Origin: Doryteuthis pealeii
Lineage: Eukaryota > Mollusca > Cephalopoda > Myopsida > Loliginidae
Direction of reading: 5' to 3'
Length of the DNA stretch: 64,000 nucleotides
Assembly: GCA_023376005.1 (NCBI GenBank)
Contig: CM042138.1
Coordinates: 98,202,766-98,266,765 of the forward strand
The position numbers and the translations under genes are program-made. Each line of letters starts with the position of its first letter. Position 1 is the stretch's first letter. This document shows positions 43,836 through 55,496 of this stretch, piece after piece. The notes below the pieces were generated by a model. It was given only the letters and a program-made list of their open reading frames with translations, had not been told where the DNA came from and did not search any database.

Positions 43836-44080
43836 AAGTAAAAGTAAGAAAAGCCGTCGGGGTGGCCTAAAGTCGGTATCAGCCAGATAGCGAGAGAGTC
43901 CATCAACTTTTCACTAACGCTAAAAGGAGATTGTATTGGCATCTGAGGCAGAGTGCCACACCTACCATCAGCTCCTCACCTTACTGCACAGATCCCTGTG
44001 CTACTCATACACCGAGCTGGTGAGGGCCGGTATTGAACCGGGAACTTTGTGGTTCCTAGTCATATGCTCTACTGATTGAG
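43836..44080 (-). mobile_element. SINE-A copy
   Basis: GTAAGAAAAGCCGTCGGGGT to ATATGCTCTACTGATTGAG. Confidence 0.88.
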
Positions 44081-44219
44081 AAATCTGTTATATACCCTAT
44101 GTCCCAATCCTCATAAATACGGGCGTATTATGCTGACTGAGTAGTCTTATACCACTAGCAGTGGTTTACCTTCTTTACGCTGATGGCAAGTATTGTTTTT
44201 TGTTAATGTTATAAAGATT

Positions 44220-44411
44220 TCATTTCATTTCCAACCTCTGTTTGGTTAGTATTCTTTGGATTATTCGGATTATTGTCCTCATCTTCATTGTTATCTGTAC
44301 AATGTTTCGGACGATATGCCCTCCGGCCTTTTTCAGGTATTTCTTGTCGGACTCGGGAACTTTCTCGGACTCGAGAACCTTCTTTTCGGACTCGGTTTGG
44401 TTATTTCTCAT
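44220..44411 (-). mobile_element. LINE-associated repeat block
   Basis: Highly alike to 23964-24239: on the minus strand it carries ...CGAGTCCGACAAGAAATACC... then GGCCGGAGGGCATATCGTCC. The open frames with repeated ESEKVPESDKK words reflect short GAGTCCGA repeats and are not taken as genes. A shorter piece ends the window (63960-64000). Confidence 0.6.
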
Positions 44412-44682
44412 TTAGTAACATTTGTTAGGTTACAACAAAATCATAGAAATGTTTATTGTTTATGGTCAGTGAGTTTACATCACTTTAAAGTTTGAACATT
44501 TATCTATTTTTCAATATAATCATCATTTTGGTCGCTGCATTTTTGTAGGTGCTGTGGCAGTATTAGTGCAGCTGTTTAGCTATAAACAGAGTGCGGTTAT
44601 TGTGTCTGAATGTCATCCCAGTTTCATATATGGTTGTCTGTGGTTTTCACAAATACACGAGGTGCCCCCAAAGTGTAGTCAC

Positions 44683-44830
44683 TAATGTGCTGGACTGAAA
44701 AGTTCTTAGCTGACCAAGATACTCTCAGAAAATGTTTTCCATCGGTGTTGCAGTGCTTGGACCCCAATGGTCAAAAAAGTCATCACCAGCAGATATGATA
44801 TCATCATATGTACTTTTTAGCCCACTCTCA
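44683..44830 (-). mobile_element. Mariner transposase C-terminal relic
   Basis: Closely similar to the piece at 45288-45485: GCTGACCAAGATACTCTCAG and CAATGGTCAAAAAAGTCATC. Confidence 0.6.
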
Positions 44831-44906
44831 TATTTTACGAAAATTTCCATTATGTTTGTATATATGTAACCATAACCCAGAAATTTCCTGCCCAATTTGC
44901 AACTGA

Positions 44907-44907
<1 letters not shown>

Positions 44908-44969
<62 letters not shown>

Positions 44970-45155
44970 TGAAACAGTCTGTACAATGTTCTACACACCG
45001 AATAATTCTTTACCGAAATTCACTTGTCATTATTATCTTCTATAATTATTGAATTTTATGTGATATACGCATTGAAATTGCCTTCAAGCAAAAATATAAA
45101 TAATAATATATACTTTATTCAACAATGCTTCTAAAAAAAAACGAACATCCAAAAA

Positions 45156-45200
<45 letters not shown>
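44908..45200. repeat. Two long (TA)n tracts
   Basis: TA tracts at about 44908-44966 and 45162-45199, separated by an AT-rich stretch without features. Confidence 0.92.
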
Positions 45201-45203
<3 letters not shown>

Positions 45204-45287
45204 GAACCTCCCCCCCCTAAAAAAATGGGCCTTACATACACTTTTTTATTGAAAGTTGGGGCCTATTTTGTTTGGGTCACTGTTATA

Positions 45288-45485
45288 TAAAGGTAGGTTA
45301 AAAAGTTCATAGGCTGACCAAGATAATCTCATGTAATGTGACCAGAGAAGGTGTATTTTTCAACATAGTCTCCCTTGCAGTCCACACACTTGTCCCATCG
45401 ATGTGTGCAGTGCTTGGATCCCATTGGTCAAGAAAGTCATCAACAGCAGAGATGACGTCATCTTATGAACTTTTCAGTCGAGATA
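45288..45485 (-). mobile_element. Mariner transposase C-terminal relic
   Basis: On the minus strand, peptide words in shifting frames match a mariner C-terminus: FLTNGIQALHTSMG, then a 'W..CV.CKGDYV.K'-like segment. No intact frame or paired termini were found. Confidence 0.6.
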
Positions 45486-45787
45486 AATATAGTAACTAAC
45501 CTGCTTGTAATTAAATATCTCTGTATTTGAGTGTTTTTATTTCTAAAATAGATATTTATTTAGAAGTTGTTTGACAACTTCTCATTGAAATTGGGTGAAT
45601 TAAAAGTTAACAAAGAACATTTGAATTCTATGTTTTGGTTCAACATGAGCCGCTGGCAATTTCCCAGGTCAGAATATTGAAACATTAGTATTCTGTATCA
45701 AATATCTTTAATTTATGTAATCATAGAATATCATCAATAGAAATGCTAAACTACATTTGATGGTGAGGTTCCAATTTTCAAACTCTA

Positions 45788-46182
45788 GACCAGTGGTTCC
45801 CAATGTGGGGCAATTTGATTTTTAAGGGGGTGGGGGCAATTGAAAAAAATATTCATATATAAATTTTCTCTCTTTATTATTTTCTGTGTTTTGTTTATTT
45901 CATTTTTACTTTTCAAGCTAGGGCTTGTAGAACTTGGTTGCTCGGTCAGTAGAACGTTCGGCTAGAAACCAAAAGGTTCCTAGTTCGATACCAGCCCTCG
46001 CCAACTCAGCGTATGAGTAGCACAGGGATCTGTGCGGTAAAGTAAGGAGCTGATGGTAGGTGTGGCACTCCACCTCAGAGACAAAAATAGTCTCCTTGGT
46101 CTAATGCTAGTGAAAAGGGGATAGACTCCCTCGCTGATTGGCTGATACTGACTTTAGGCCACCCCGATGACTTTACTTCCTT
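45788..46182 (+). mobile_element. hAT-type left end followed by SINE-A
   Basis: CAGTGGTTCCCAATGTGGGG at 45788 has a hAT-like terminus, but no right end was found. A SINE-A (about 45931-46182, ACTTGGTTGCTCGGTCAG to GATGACTTTACTTCC) interrupts the interior. Confidence 0.65.
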
Positions 46183-46376
46183 TTTTTTTTTACAGTGGTG
46201 GGAGAGATGCTGTGAGCAGTTTAAAATAGGCAAAGATATATGTATACGTATATATTTACAAAAAAATATTTTCTAATTTATAAGTCATTCTAAGCAAAGT
46301 AAGGAAAAAAATTCTCTTGTATTTTCGTTGTTATTGTTAATATAATGGCAATATCAATTCACTTTTGTTAATTCAG

Positions 46377-46920
46377 TTGTAGCGTTAGTTTCGTATTTGC
46401 CTGGGAGAGTTGTCTGCCTGATTTAGTTTGCGGGTGCCCGCTAGGGGGCTATAGTATTTAAGCGCCGGGTTCAAACCCTTTCGGTCTCTTTTCCTGCACA
46501 GTAACTACGAGCCACATGGAGTAGACACGGTCTACTCCTTCTCGTTGGGGCTGTTGGCCCCCCTTACATTACTGTAAGTTCTTCACACAGCACGGACTAT
46601 CTCTAGTCTCATGTCTGTACTTTTATATGTTTTCTGGTAACATTCATGAATGTGTCTTTATCTTTATTTATGTACTCTTTTACCTATGTACTTTGTATCT
46701 CGTCATATCCATGTGCTGTATTATATTAAATGTTTTGTCTGTTAACCTTCGTCGGAGTTTTGTATATCAAGTATATAACCTTGAACCATTCTTACAGTCA
46801 ACAACTTTGTTTGAGAGAAAAAGTTGTACTGTTTCTACAGGTTACTCCCTCCAATCGACAACTGAAAGTGTGTTTGAATAACATTATACTTTTTCTAAAA
46901 TTCAAAGTTCAATAAAATCC
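46377..46920 (+). mobile_element. Possible solo LTR
   Basis: TGTAGCGTTAGTTTCG start, TATTTAAGCGCCGGG promoter-like block, an exact hairpin GGAGTAGAC-ACG-GTCTACTCC and an AATAAA (about 46913) near a CA end. The internal open frames show no domain. The length and layout fit an LTR, but no target duplication or PBS was identified. Confidence 0.4.
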
Positions 46921-47188
46921 ACGGATCTATTTTTGTTTGCCAGGGTGGGGAAGGGGGTTTAAAAATTTTTACCCATCATTTTTCATAACAAGAGCTGAAT
47001 AAAAAACACAAAAGTATAATGATATATTAAAAAATTAATTAAAAAATGAAACAAATTAATAAAGGATAAAACATAATAAAAGAAAAATACAAATAAGAAC
47101 AATAGTAAAAATAAACAATTTAAAACAAGAGTATGTAAAGAATAAAATATAATAAAACAAATATATAGAAAAATAAATTTTATTAATC

Positions 47189-47482
47189 CAGAGATGCTGA
47201 TAGGTACACATCCTGCGTCCCTGTCGTACAAAAATCTAAAAGGACGCAGTAAAATTGTATCCATGTGTCCTAGTGTTTTCTTCTTTTTTTTTTCCCTCAC
47301 CATTTCAAGCTGTAATTTGTAACTGTAAATACATTTCAATAGTTTCTTAGAAATGAATTACACAGAATAGGTTACTAGGTAGGAGTTAGACGGCTTTAGT
47401 TGGGACCCATAAATTTTCTCAGGGACTCATTCAAAGCGTGCATCCCAGTACACACTAAATCAAAAAGCTATCAGCATCACTG
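47189..47482. mobile_element. Family F terminal-inverted-repeat element, second copy
   Basis: CAGAGATGCTGATAG / CTATCAGCATCACTG ends, 294 bp, with TTAATC directly on each side. Confidence 0.78.
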
Positions 47483-47629
47483 TTAATCTGTATATGAATA
47501 TAGATAAGAGATTTTAACTTTTATATTTTTAATGTTTTAAATCCTGGGCAAAGCTGCGAGTTAGTAATAATATCTTATCCTTGAACAGATCTCTTTCTCC
47601 GTTTCTATATGCCATGTCTTTTTAGGACT

Positions 47630-47906
47630 TGGGTGATGTAATCACTATCATAGGAATTGGAATTGTAAAATTGAGTTCAAACCCCGGTTGAGGTTGTTTG
47701 TGTTTCACTGTGTGCTAATGCCTTATAGGAAAGGCAGGAATTCATTTGTTCTCCCCACATCTATAGAAAAACAGTAAGGTAGACTAGGTTCTTTAACATT
47801 GGTTAGACAACCAGTCTAGAAGGAAAACTCAATTCAAGCCAGCTTTACTCCGCTTAAAAAAATTGACTTTTTGTCACATCTTGCCCGTGGCAGAGGGGTT
47901 GGGTAA
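47630..47906 (+). mobile_element. SINE-B copy, highly diverged
   Basis: GGTGATGTAATCACTATC, TTGGTTAGACAACCAGTCTA and GAGGGGTTGGGTAAATAC in family order. It lies 380 bases before the RPAP1 exon 2 acceptor. Confidence 0.7.
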
Positions 47907-48290
47907 ATACATTAATACATTGGCCCTTAAAACATTGATATTGCAGCTAAGTATGAAGTGGTTACCTGTCTAAAATAATTTTGAATTATATTAATACATT
48001 GGTTCTTAAAACTTTGATATTGCAGCTAAATATGGAGAGTTTACCTATTTAAAATGTTTGGAAATATACATTTTTGTACAGTATATACTTGGAGACAATA
48101 ATTGTTAAACAAAATTCGGTATAAAGATAACCCAACAAGAATTGACAAGCTGTAAAACCAAACAAAAAGAATTAATGACTAAAACCCAATTTGCTCTATA
48201 GATAATGATTTTAAATTCAAATTTGAACTTGAAAAAGTATTGTATATGATTCATTAATAATGACTATCATTTTTCTTTTTTCAAAATTAG

Positions 48291-51200
48291 GGTGGCCGCA
48301 GTAAGCCCTGAATTGGACCGAGGAAATTTAGCCACTGTACTGACCAGCATCATTGAACGGGACACCAAAAATGCCAGTGTGTGTCCCCCACCGTTCTCCG
48401 TGGATGGTTTTCCCAGGGCAGTTCATCGAGGTTCGGCGAATATCAACAATTCCTCTCAGAAACCAGCAGACAAGATGAAAAAGAAGAGTTTATTTGCTCA
48501 ACAGTTTGATAAATCTTCTGGCGCCGATTTTAGCTTGTCTTCTGATCCCAGGCCTTCTGCTTCCAATCTGAACTCTTCCAGATCCAATGAGGCTCTTTTG
48601 TCGTCGGCTGCGCCATTTTCAAATATCGTTACTGGGCTTGGTCTGAGTGCCAGCAAGGCTAAATTAGAGGCTCAGACAATCCACGAGGAAAACCTTTCTA
48701 GAATCTCCCAGATGGATCAGGAAAAAATCCTTTCCGAGCAGCGTATGTTGCTTTCCACTCTTGACGAGAAACTTATAAATTTCCTAAAGTGTAGGAAATC
48801 GGAAAAACCTGATGCCGAGTCTGTGACTGAAAAAATGGAGACAGACCAAGTTGCTGATGTTGGTGCCGGACAAAAGAGTTCCAAAGCAAAAACAGAAGAA
48901 ATCCAAAAAATTCCTGTGAAACCTGACCCCAATCTCGTTCATATGGACACAGTTGAGCTTGAAAAACTCGCTTGGATGAAAGATCTACCCAAGCCTAAGG
49001 CTGATTCTGCGAAGGGTAACACAGCTCGATTTGACTTTGAAGGTTGTCTTGTACCTACTGATGCTGATATTCCTGTCAACCAGGGTCTTCATCACCACGG
49101 AGACGAGGCTGAAAGAGCTGGTTATACATTAGATGAATTATTTCATCTTTGTCGGAGCTTAAATTCCCAGCAACGCACCTTGGCCCTAAAAACCCTCGGT
49201 CATGTGATCTCTAATGCCAAATCTGGAAGGTTTGAAGAATCTTTGCAAAGCCTGATTCTCCCGGCAGTCATTAACGCTGGGCTTGTGTTTTTGTTACGAT
49301 GGGCACTTGACGATAAAATTGACAATGTCTTAGTAGCTGCTGTTTTTGCACTTCATGCACTGCTGACGAATACACCGGACGAGGACAGCCTCGAATTCAC
49401 TTTCTGTTGGTATCGTGGTAGGGAAGTTCCCGCCCACTCAACTGTTGATGAGTCCTCGAAAGTTCCTGAAGAAAAACTCGATTTTCTTGAAAAGGTCGAG
49501 GAAACAGATGCTGACAAGGTGAAAGAAGATGTTGTGAGGGCTCTTGTTAATAACATGAATTTACTTCAACGTCTGCGGTACCTACTTGAGGTATGGCATC
49601 CCCAGCAACAGACGGTCAACTGCATTTTAGAAATCCTCATCAGAATTTCCCGAAACTCTAAACAAGATGCCTACAGCGTATGTAAGTGTCCTCGATTGCT
49701 TGAAGTAATCTTTAACAGTTATCTACCTCTGTCCTGGTCTGCTGATGAAGAACTCCGGAATAGTATGAAAGAACGTTCTGTTGTCAGTGCCATGCGATTA
49801 ATGAAGGTCTTAACACAGACGGGAAAGCATATGACTGCTGATCTTATCAACCGATTTCAACTCTCACAAAGAATCTTCCGTTATATTACCCAGAAGCCGG
49901 ACGAAATGAACCTATCAATAACAGCGGCTTATCAATTACACATTGCCTCTCTTCATACCTGGCAGGTGTGCTTAGCGTACGGCCTGGCAGGTGAGGGCTA
50001 CTCAGAGCTTTACCCCTTGCTAATGTCGAATCTCCAGTCTATCGTGTCGACGCCCAAAGACTCCGATGATCTCCTGTCTGTGACTTTGAATGCTGCGATT
50101 TTGGGCGTCCTCGAGGCAGCCATGCAACTGGCCGGATCGCATTCCCGGATCCACGGCAAGTTCAATCCGACCTTGAAGTACCAGCAGCAGTTAGCGGATC
50201 CTGTTTCGGCTCCAGCCCGGCTGCCCTCGCCGCCCATCAACTGGTCGCAGGTTGTCGGTCTTTTAGAACCGGTTCTCCTCCTCGTGCAGCATAGCCTGAA
50301 ATGTGTGGCTGACAAATTCCAGCTCAGCAAGCACTGCCTAAACCTCGCCGCGGCAGCCGTCAATTTTGTGGCATCGTTTTATAAAATCTGGTCCCTGCAG
50401 CCTGATTATGATACCCTTAAGGTGCTACCCCAACTTGAAAATTTGTGTGAATTCCTCCTGACCTCCTTTTGGTCATCGGTCGGATTCCGGAGTGTCATGG
50501 TCCGACTTATATCGCACTCGCTCATCCTGAACGGGGAAAAGTACATTAGAAAGGATGTTGCCCCAAATCTACGAGACCTCTGGTGTAAAGCATCAGCTGG
50601 AACTCAGGAAGCTTTACCAATTCTCAGGAAAGAATCACCATATGGACTTCTTATTGCAATTCTTCGCTTTTTCAATGTCACCTGTACTCTACATAAAGGC
50701 TTGCTGAATAAACTGGCGCCACTAGTGACCACAGACGAGGATATCAGAGGCTACATCAAAGCAGTGACCCAAAGTGCTTCCATTAATTCTATCAATTGTC
50801 CATTCCTTAAATTTGAAAACCAATTCCAGTACTATGTTCTTAAGTTAGTCTCAAAGAGTGGTTCCGGTTATGCTTCTGCTCCAATGTTTCACCAACTCGC
50901 CCTCTCATTAACCACTAGGTTGCATCACGGAGATGAGCATTTAGCTCACACTCTTTTATCCACAGTGATCTTCAACAAAGAATTTTTACCGCTAGACTTT
51001 CAGTTAGAAGCATCCATTAAGGACTTCTCTCTGCTTCAAATATCAAAGCCCGGTGAGAAATCATCTTCATTTAATAAAGGGAGCAGCTTGCCCCAGCAGG
51101 CTGTGTCATTGTTAAACAGTGTCCGTGCTTCTTACATGATAGCTTTTGGTCAACGGGAGTTAGCAATGCTTCGGTCAAAATCTCGGTGTTTGGCACATTA

Positions 51201-52125
51201 CGAAGAAATCGAGAGCTTTCTCACAGAAAAGGCTGGGGAAGCCTTACTGCCTTGTGACTGGATGTTTTTACCCCTCATTGAAATGTATTCGCTCATCAAC
51301 TCCCCTCAGCAAGATGGCAGGTGTATCGAGAAGCTCTCGGAGACTCAGACCATGCAGATTGCCTATGCTCTCCGATGGATATTCCTACTTGAGTTTAAGA
51401 AGTCTAAAGCTATGGCGATCATCCCTGTCACGCTCAAACTATCTCGACTCATGTGTGTCTTTCTGACGGGTAATGAACTCTTTATGGAGCCAGTCATCCA
51501 TAACCACTTGGCTGCACTGTTGCATCTTTACACCAACACTGTGTCGCTTGAACAAATGGATTTCGAACAGCCGATTCCGGGTTTGTTGTCCTTCTATGAT
51601 TTCTACATGTCTTTCCTGCAGCAGTACGAGGCTGTTTCCTTCGGAGATCCGGTTTTCAGTAGTTACGTGCTGCTCCCCTTGCAGCAACGGCACAATGCAA
51701 TGATGCGGAAAGCTCTTTGGAGCGAACATACTGCTGCTTTGCGCACTCTACGGGTGTCGGTCAAAGACCATCTGATTCCTATTCAGAACTATCTCACTCC
51801 TGAAGAAACAGACACTGAAATTCTAAGGTTGATTTTGCTTGGATTGTTGATGGGTACAGTGAAGCAGCAATGGGCTCCAGTCATGTACCTGGTCGCTGTA
51901 CATCATGTGAATAGGTTTCTGTTTCGACAGGACGACCAGAACAACAGTTTGAGGAAGTTTATGTTCGATCAGATCTTCCGCTGCCCTACACCACAAATCA
52001 AGGAACATATCTTGTTGTACAAATTGCCCAACATTGAAACTGAATTGGGGATGGAGTTTTATTCAGAGCTGCCACCTATCCGTCAGTCTCTGCTTGAAAA
52101 GATGGTCGATACGAGGTTAAGGTGA
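48291..52125 (+). CDS. RPAP1: RPAP1 exon 2 (bulk of RNA polymerase II-associated protein 1)
   Basis: This one exon encodes residues 137-1414. The base at 48291 completes Arg-137, the frame then reads VAAVSPELDRG, and the stop TGA is at 52123-52125. Family motifs in order: VLTSIIERDT (about 153-162), KKSLFAQ (about 201-207), AQTIHEENLSRI...LDEKLINFL (about 264-302, RPAP1 N-terminal domain), HMDTVELEKL (about 354-363), ARFDFEGCLVP...GLHHHGDEAERAGYTLDELF (about 382-421, RPAP1 C-terminal domain). A long helical, armadillo-like region follows, ending with LSRLMCVFL, FEQPIPGLLSFYDFY, AVSFGDPVFSSYVLLPLQQR and HILLYKLPNIE. All of these line up with the human protein. Total length (1414) agrees with the family. 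The initial GTG is not a start codon; the real start is in exon 1. Vertebrate RPAP1 is split into some two dozen exons, so a single 3.8-kb exon is unusual. Confidence 0.97.
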
Positions 52126-52878
52126 TTACACCCCTCGTAGCAGGTCTAATAGTTCTTGTGATTTGTCCCTTTCATTGGTATTTGAATTTGTTCATCTAAT
52201 AGTTACTATCACTTTGTGTTATATGTGAAATGAACTCATCTTTTCTTTTCTTTTTTTTTTACTAACATGTCAACACGATACAAACCTTTTTGTATAGATG
52301 CTTAGTTTGTTGCAAAGAGTGTCCAAAATACAAAACGTACGCACAGAAAACATTATTTTGAAATTAGCATAATTCTCATTTTGAATGACGGGATTATTTA
52401 TGTATGGATATTAATTTCTGTTTGTCAGTGGGTTTGAGATGATGACATCAATTGTGTTAATGGGTTGAGAATGCAGGGGCATTGGTCAACTGAAGTCCTT
52501 GCAAAGTACTCCTGTAATCAGAAAAAAAGAGAGCATGGAAAGAAGAATGATGGCATTGTGTTGGTGAGTTGAGAATGCAGGGGCATTGGACAACTGAAAT
52601 CCTTTCAAGTAACTCAGGCAAGCAGAAGAAAGAAAGCATGAAAAGGAGAGAGAGTGAAGAAAATAAGTTGCAGAGAGAGAGAGAGAGAGGGGGAGGAGGG
52701 GGGGGAGTGACACTGAGAAAGAAAAAAAAAAGAGAGAAAGTAGTGTAGTCTACCTAGTTTTTATTTTTTTATACTGTCTCTTTTGCTTTGAGTGAGTGAT
52801 GTCAAGTAATGCCTTGTGTTATCATAGCAGTGGTATTTCTCATCCTCTAGTGAGACCAGGTTGTGCGACCAATCACAC

Positions 52879-52921
<43 letters not shown>

Positions 52922-52981
52922 TTGTATTTAAGTAGATACATTGATACAATTGTTTTTGGGTGTAATTTGTATTTGAATAAA
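52126..52981 (+). other. RPAP1: Probable RPAP1 3' UTR and flank
   Basis: Directly follows the stop. The first clear AATAAA is at 52976-52981. Within this stretch are a two-copy tandem repeat (52462-52660), a GAGAGA-rich tract (about 52670-52740) and a (TA)n tract (52881-52919). The actual poly(A) site is unknown. Confidence 0.4.
52462..52660. repeat. Tandem duplication, about 100-bp unit
   Basis: GTTGAGAATGCAGGGGCATT occurs at about 52463 and 52568, followed in both by CAACTGAA.TCCTT..AAGTA and GAAAG.AAGCATG-type words. Confidence 0.85.
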
Positions 52982-53547
52982 TTCAAAATTATTTAAGAGT
53001 GTATATTTATGATACTTATAAATAATCTGAGAACTGTACAGAAAAACAAAAACAATATGTGCACAAAGAAGAAACTGCTGTAAAGAATGCAAAAAAAAAA
53101 AAAAAACTAAAAGAAGAAATCCTGCTTTCAAATTCAATGTACAGGTTAATTATTTTATTAAAGATACCATTCATAAACATTCATAAACAATGTCAAATTG
53201 AAGAATTGATTCTACTGACAGAACGCTGACAAAGTTGTGGAATGGTAGAAAGAAAAAGACCAAGACTTCACCAGAAAGCTCAGAATGCCAAAGTTACCGT
53301 TGTTGTATCTGTAATCATTGAGATACTGGAATCAATTATCAGGCTCTTTTAGTGAAGTCTGGAAGCAGAAACAATGAAAAGAAGAATTGCTGAGAATAGC
53401 AAGGATACCAAAAAAGGTTTGGGAGCTGTGAAGAGAATTGGGCTCACTTGACTTTTTATAGTGTCTATAAAAAAAAATTGTGTGAAGAATTTGAGCAATG
53501 TCTTTTTTTTTATTAGGTGTGTGTAAAAGTTCTCAGCAACCTTTTTG

Positions 53548-54030
53548 TTTTTTTAATTAGTGATTTGAATACTCAATTTTTTTGTTAGAAAAATTATATT
53601 GCTTTGTTTGTTTGTTTTTATCTTATTCATTAATATTGTTTTAAGTCTACATATTTTTTTTTTAACTAGAGATTTGAATACACAGATTTTTTTTTGTTAG
53701 CAAAATTATACTGTTTGTTTTTTATTTATTTTATTCATTAATGCTGTTTTAAATCTATAGTTTAAAAAAAAATTTTAACTAGAGATTTGAATACACAGAA
53801 TTTTTGTTTTTTGTTAGCAAAATTTACTGTTGTTTTTATTTATCTTATTCATTAATGTTGTTTTAAGTCTATAGATTTTTTTTGTTTTTTAACTAGAGAT
53901 TTGAATTACACAGAATTTTTTTGTTAGCAAAATGATAGTTTTATTTTTATTTTCTAATCTTTAATACTGTTTTTAAGTGTGTAGATTTTTAAAAAACTAC
54001 AGATTTGAATACATAATTTTTTTTCTAAAT
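53548..54030. repeat. Tandem array, about 110-bp unit, 4-5 copies
   Basis: Each unit runs from AACTAGAGATTTGAATACAC through TTTTTTGTTAGCAAAATTA to TTATTCATTAATGCTGTTTT and AAGTCTATAG. Units start near 53551, 53662, 53771, 53885 and 53990. Confidence 0.88.
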
Positions 54031-54475
54031 AGAAAATGCTGGAAACATTTGCACACACATAATATTTAACCACACATATTTTAAATGAAGTATTTTTCTG
54101 ATTAAAAGTCAATCTTGATCACTTTATTTCTAATTGTATTGTTTTCTTAGTAATAGAAGGAATTTTTTTTTTGAAAGACTATTTATTCTTACTAAAATCA
54201 TTTCAGTAAAATGTGAATTAATTCAATAAGAGTTAAAAAAAAAAAAAAAAGAAAAAAAAAAAGAAATAAAAGATGCTTTATACTTTTACTGAATGGAAAT
54301 AATTACTTAACATGAATTATTAACCAGGAAAAAGATTTTAAAAATTATTATTTTAATATTGTGGATTTAAGAAAATGTGAGAAAAAGATGGAATTTAAAT
54401 TTAGAAATGATTTATTAAAGGAACTTAATAATGCTACAGGAATAATCTAATTGAAGGATATAGAAAGGATCCCTT

Positions 54476-54719
54476 TTAAATCTTTGCCTACCAAATTTCT
54501 CCCACAGCTGTACCAAATTTTCTTGTTATTTTTTACCTATATGATGGGATATTTTCAAAGTTCACTATCTGTTCATCTCAGAACTCATTCTATTCAAATA
54601 AGGTCCTATTCTTATTGTAATTTCAGTGTAAGCAAGTGACATGTGCAAGAGTAATTTATGGTAGGATTTCAGTGGTGGGAGAGTCGCTCTGAGTGGCTTA
54701 AAGTAGGCAAAGAGTTAAA
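54476..54719. mobile_element. piggyBac-like MITE, third copy
   Basis: TTAAATCTTTGCCTACC / AAGTAGGCAAAGAGTTAA ends, and the right-hand interior CAGTGGTGGGAGAGTCGCTC is shared with the 43184 copy. Confidence 0.7.
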
Positions 54720-55240
54720 GCTATGATAGTAAGGATCTCATTAGAATATAGAAAAGATCTTTAAAACTATCACAATATATAGAAAGAATCAATCAAGAAG
54801 GATACCTAAATAATCAATTTTAAGGATCAGTATATAGAAAGGATCTCTTTGAAAGCTAAGAAATAATCTAATCTGTTTTAAGGATATAGAAATGATCTCT
54901 TTTAAAGCTATTATAGTATTTCTTAAGAATATTTCTATTTCTAGATCTTTAAAACTATTATGGGATATAGAAAGGTTCACTTTGAAGGATACAGAAATAA
55001 TCTATTTTAATGATATAGAAAGGATCTCTTAAAGCTATCAGAAATAATCTTATATATTGCTCCGCATCTGTTCTAAAATACAATTTCTCTTGGCGCTGTT
55101 TTTATTTTGGAATAGATACAGAAGCACGGACTGAACTTTAACAATATAGAAGGGATTCTTTAATGATATGGAAAGGAGATACCTTAAAGATATAAGATAT
55201 AGAAAGGATATTATTTAAAGATATAGGAAGTATCTTTAGG
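54720..55240. repeat. Irregular tandem array of short AT-rich units
   Basis: Variants of GATATAGAAAGGATCTCTTT and TTAAAGCTAT, about 30-60 bases apart, recur about ten times with no fixed period. Confidence 0.75.
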
Positions 55241-55496
55241 TGAACTCTTTAGCCAAATAGTAACTTCTGTTTGTGAATTAATTGTAATACTTGAAAATAG
55301 GAAGTAGACTGGGGTAGGCCTGATTAATGGCTGAGATGTGTGTCTCCCTCTGGTGTTATGATTTTCTACTAATCAGTTTATGATCTGTTTCACTCAGTAA
55401 AGCTGAATAATTTTTATATATACATTTCTTGTAAAACAAAAGAATTGTTTTACATAGAATTATTTTTAAACACTGAGCCCAGCTCGTAGAAAAAAA

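Larger units (their letters stand above)
29605..48290 (+). other. RPAP1: RPAP1 intron 1, 18.7 kb, repeat-filled
   Basis: Bounded by GTAATT and a pyrimidine-rich TTTTCTTTTTTCAAAATTAG acceptor. Nearly all recognisable content is mobile elements, listed separately. No further coding exon was found, and the phases of the two flanking exons fit each other directly. An unexplained open stretch at about 34897-35160 has no recognised relative. Confidence 0.9.

Noticed and set aside
46983..47339. 118-residue minus-strand open frame rich in Phe and Leu
   Set aside because: Product of an A-rich plus strand overlapping a family F element; no domain.
48292..48294. GTG as start codon of a 1277-residue protein
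   Set aside because: It is an internal Val codon directly after a splice acceptor. The frame continues from exon 1 at 29195-29604 with matching phase.
51254..51729. Shadow open frames inside RPAP1 exon 2 on both strands
   Set aside because: They overlap strongly conserved RPAP1 coding sequence in other frames.
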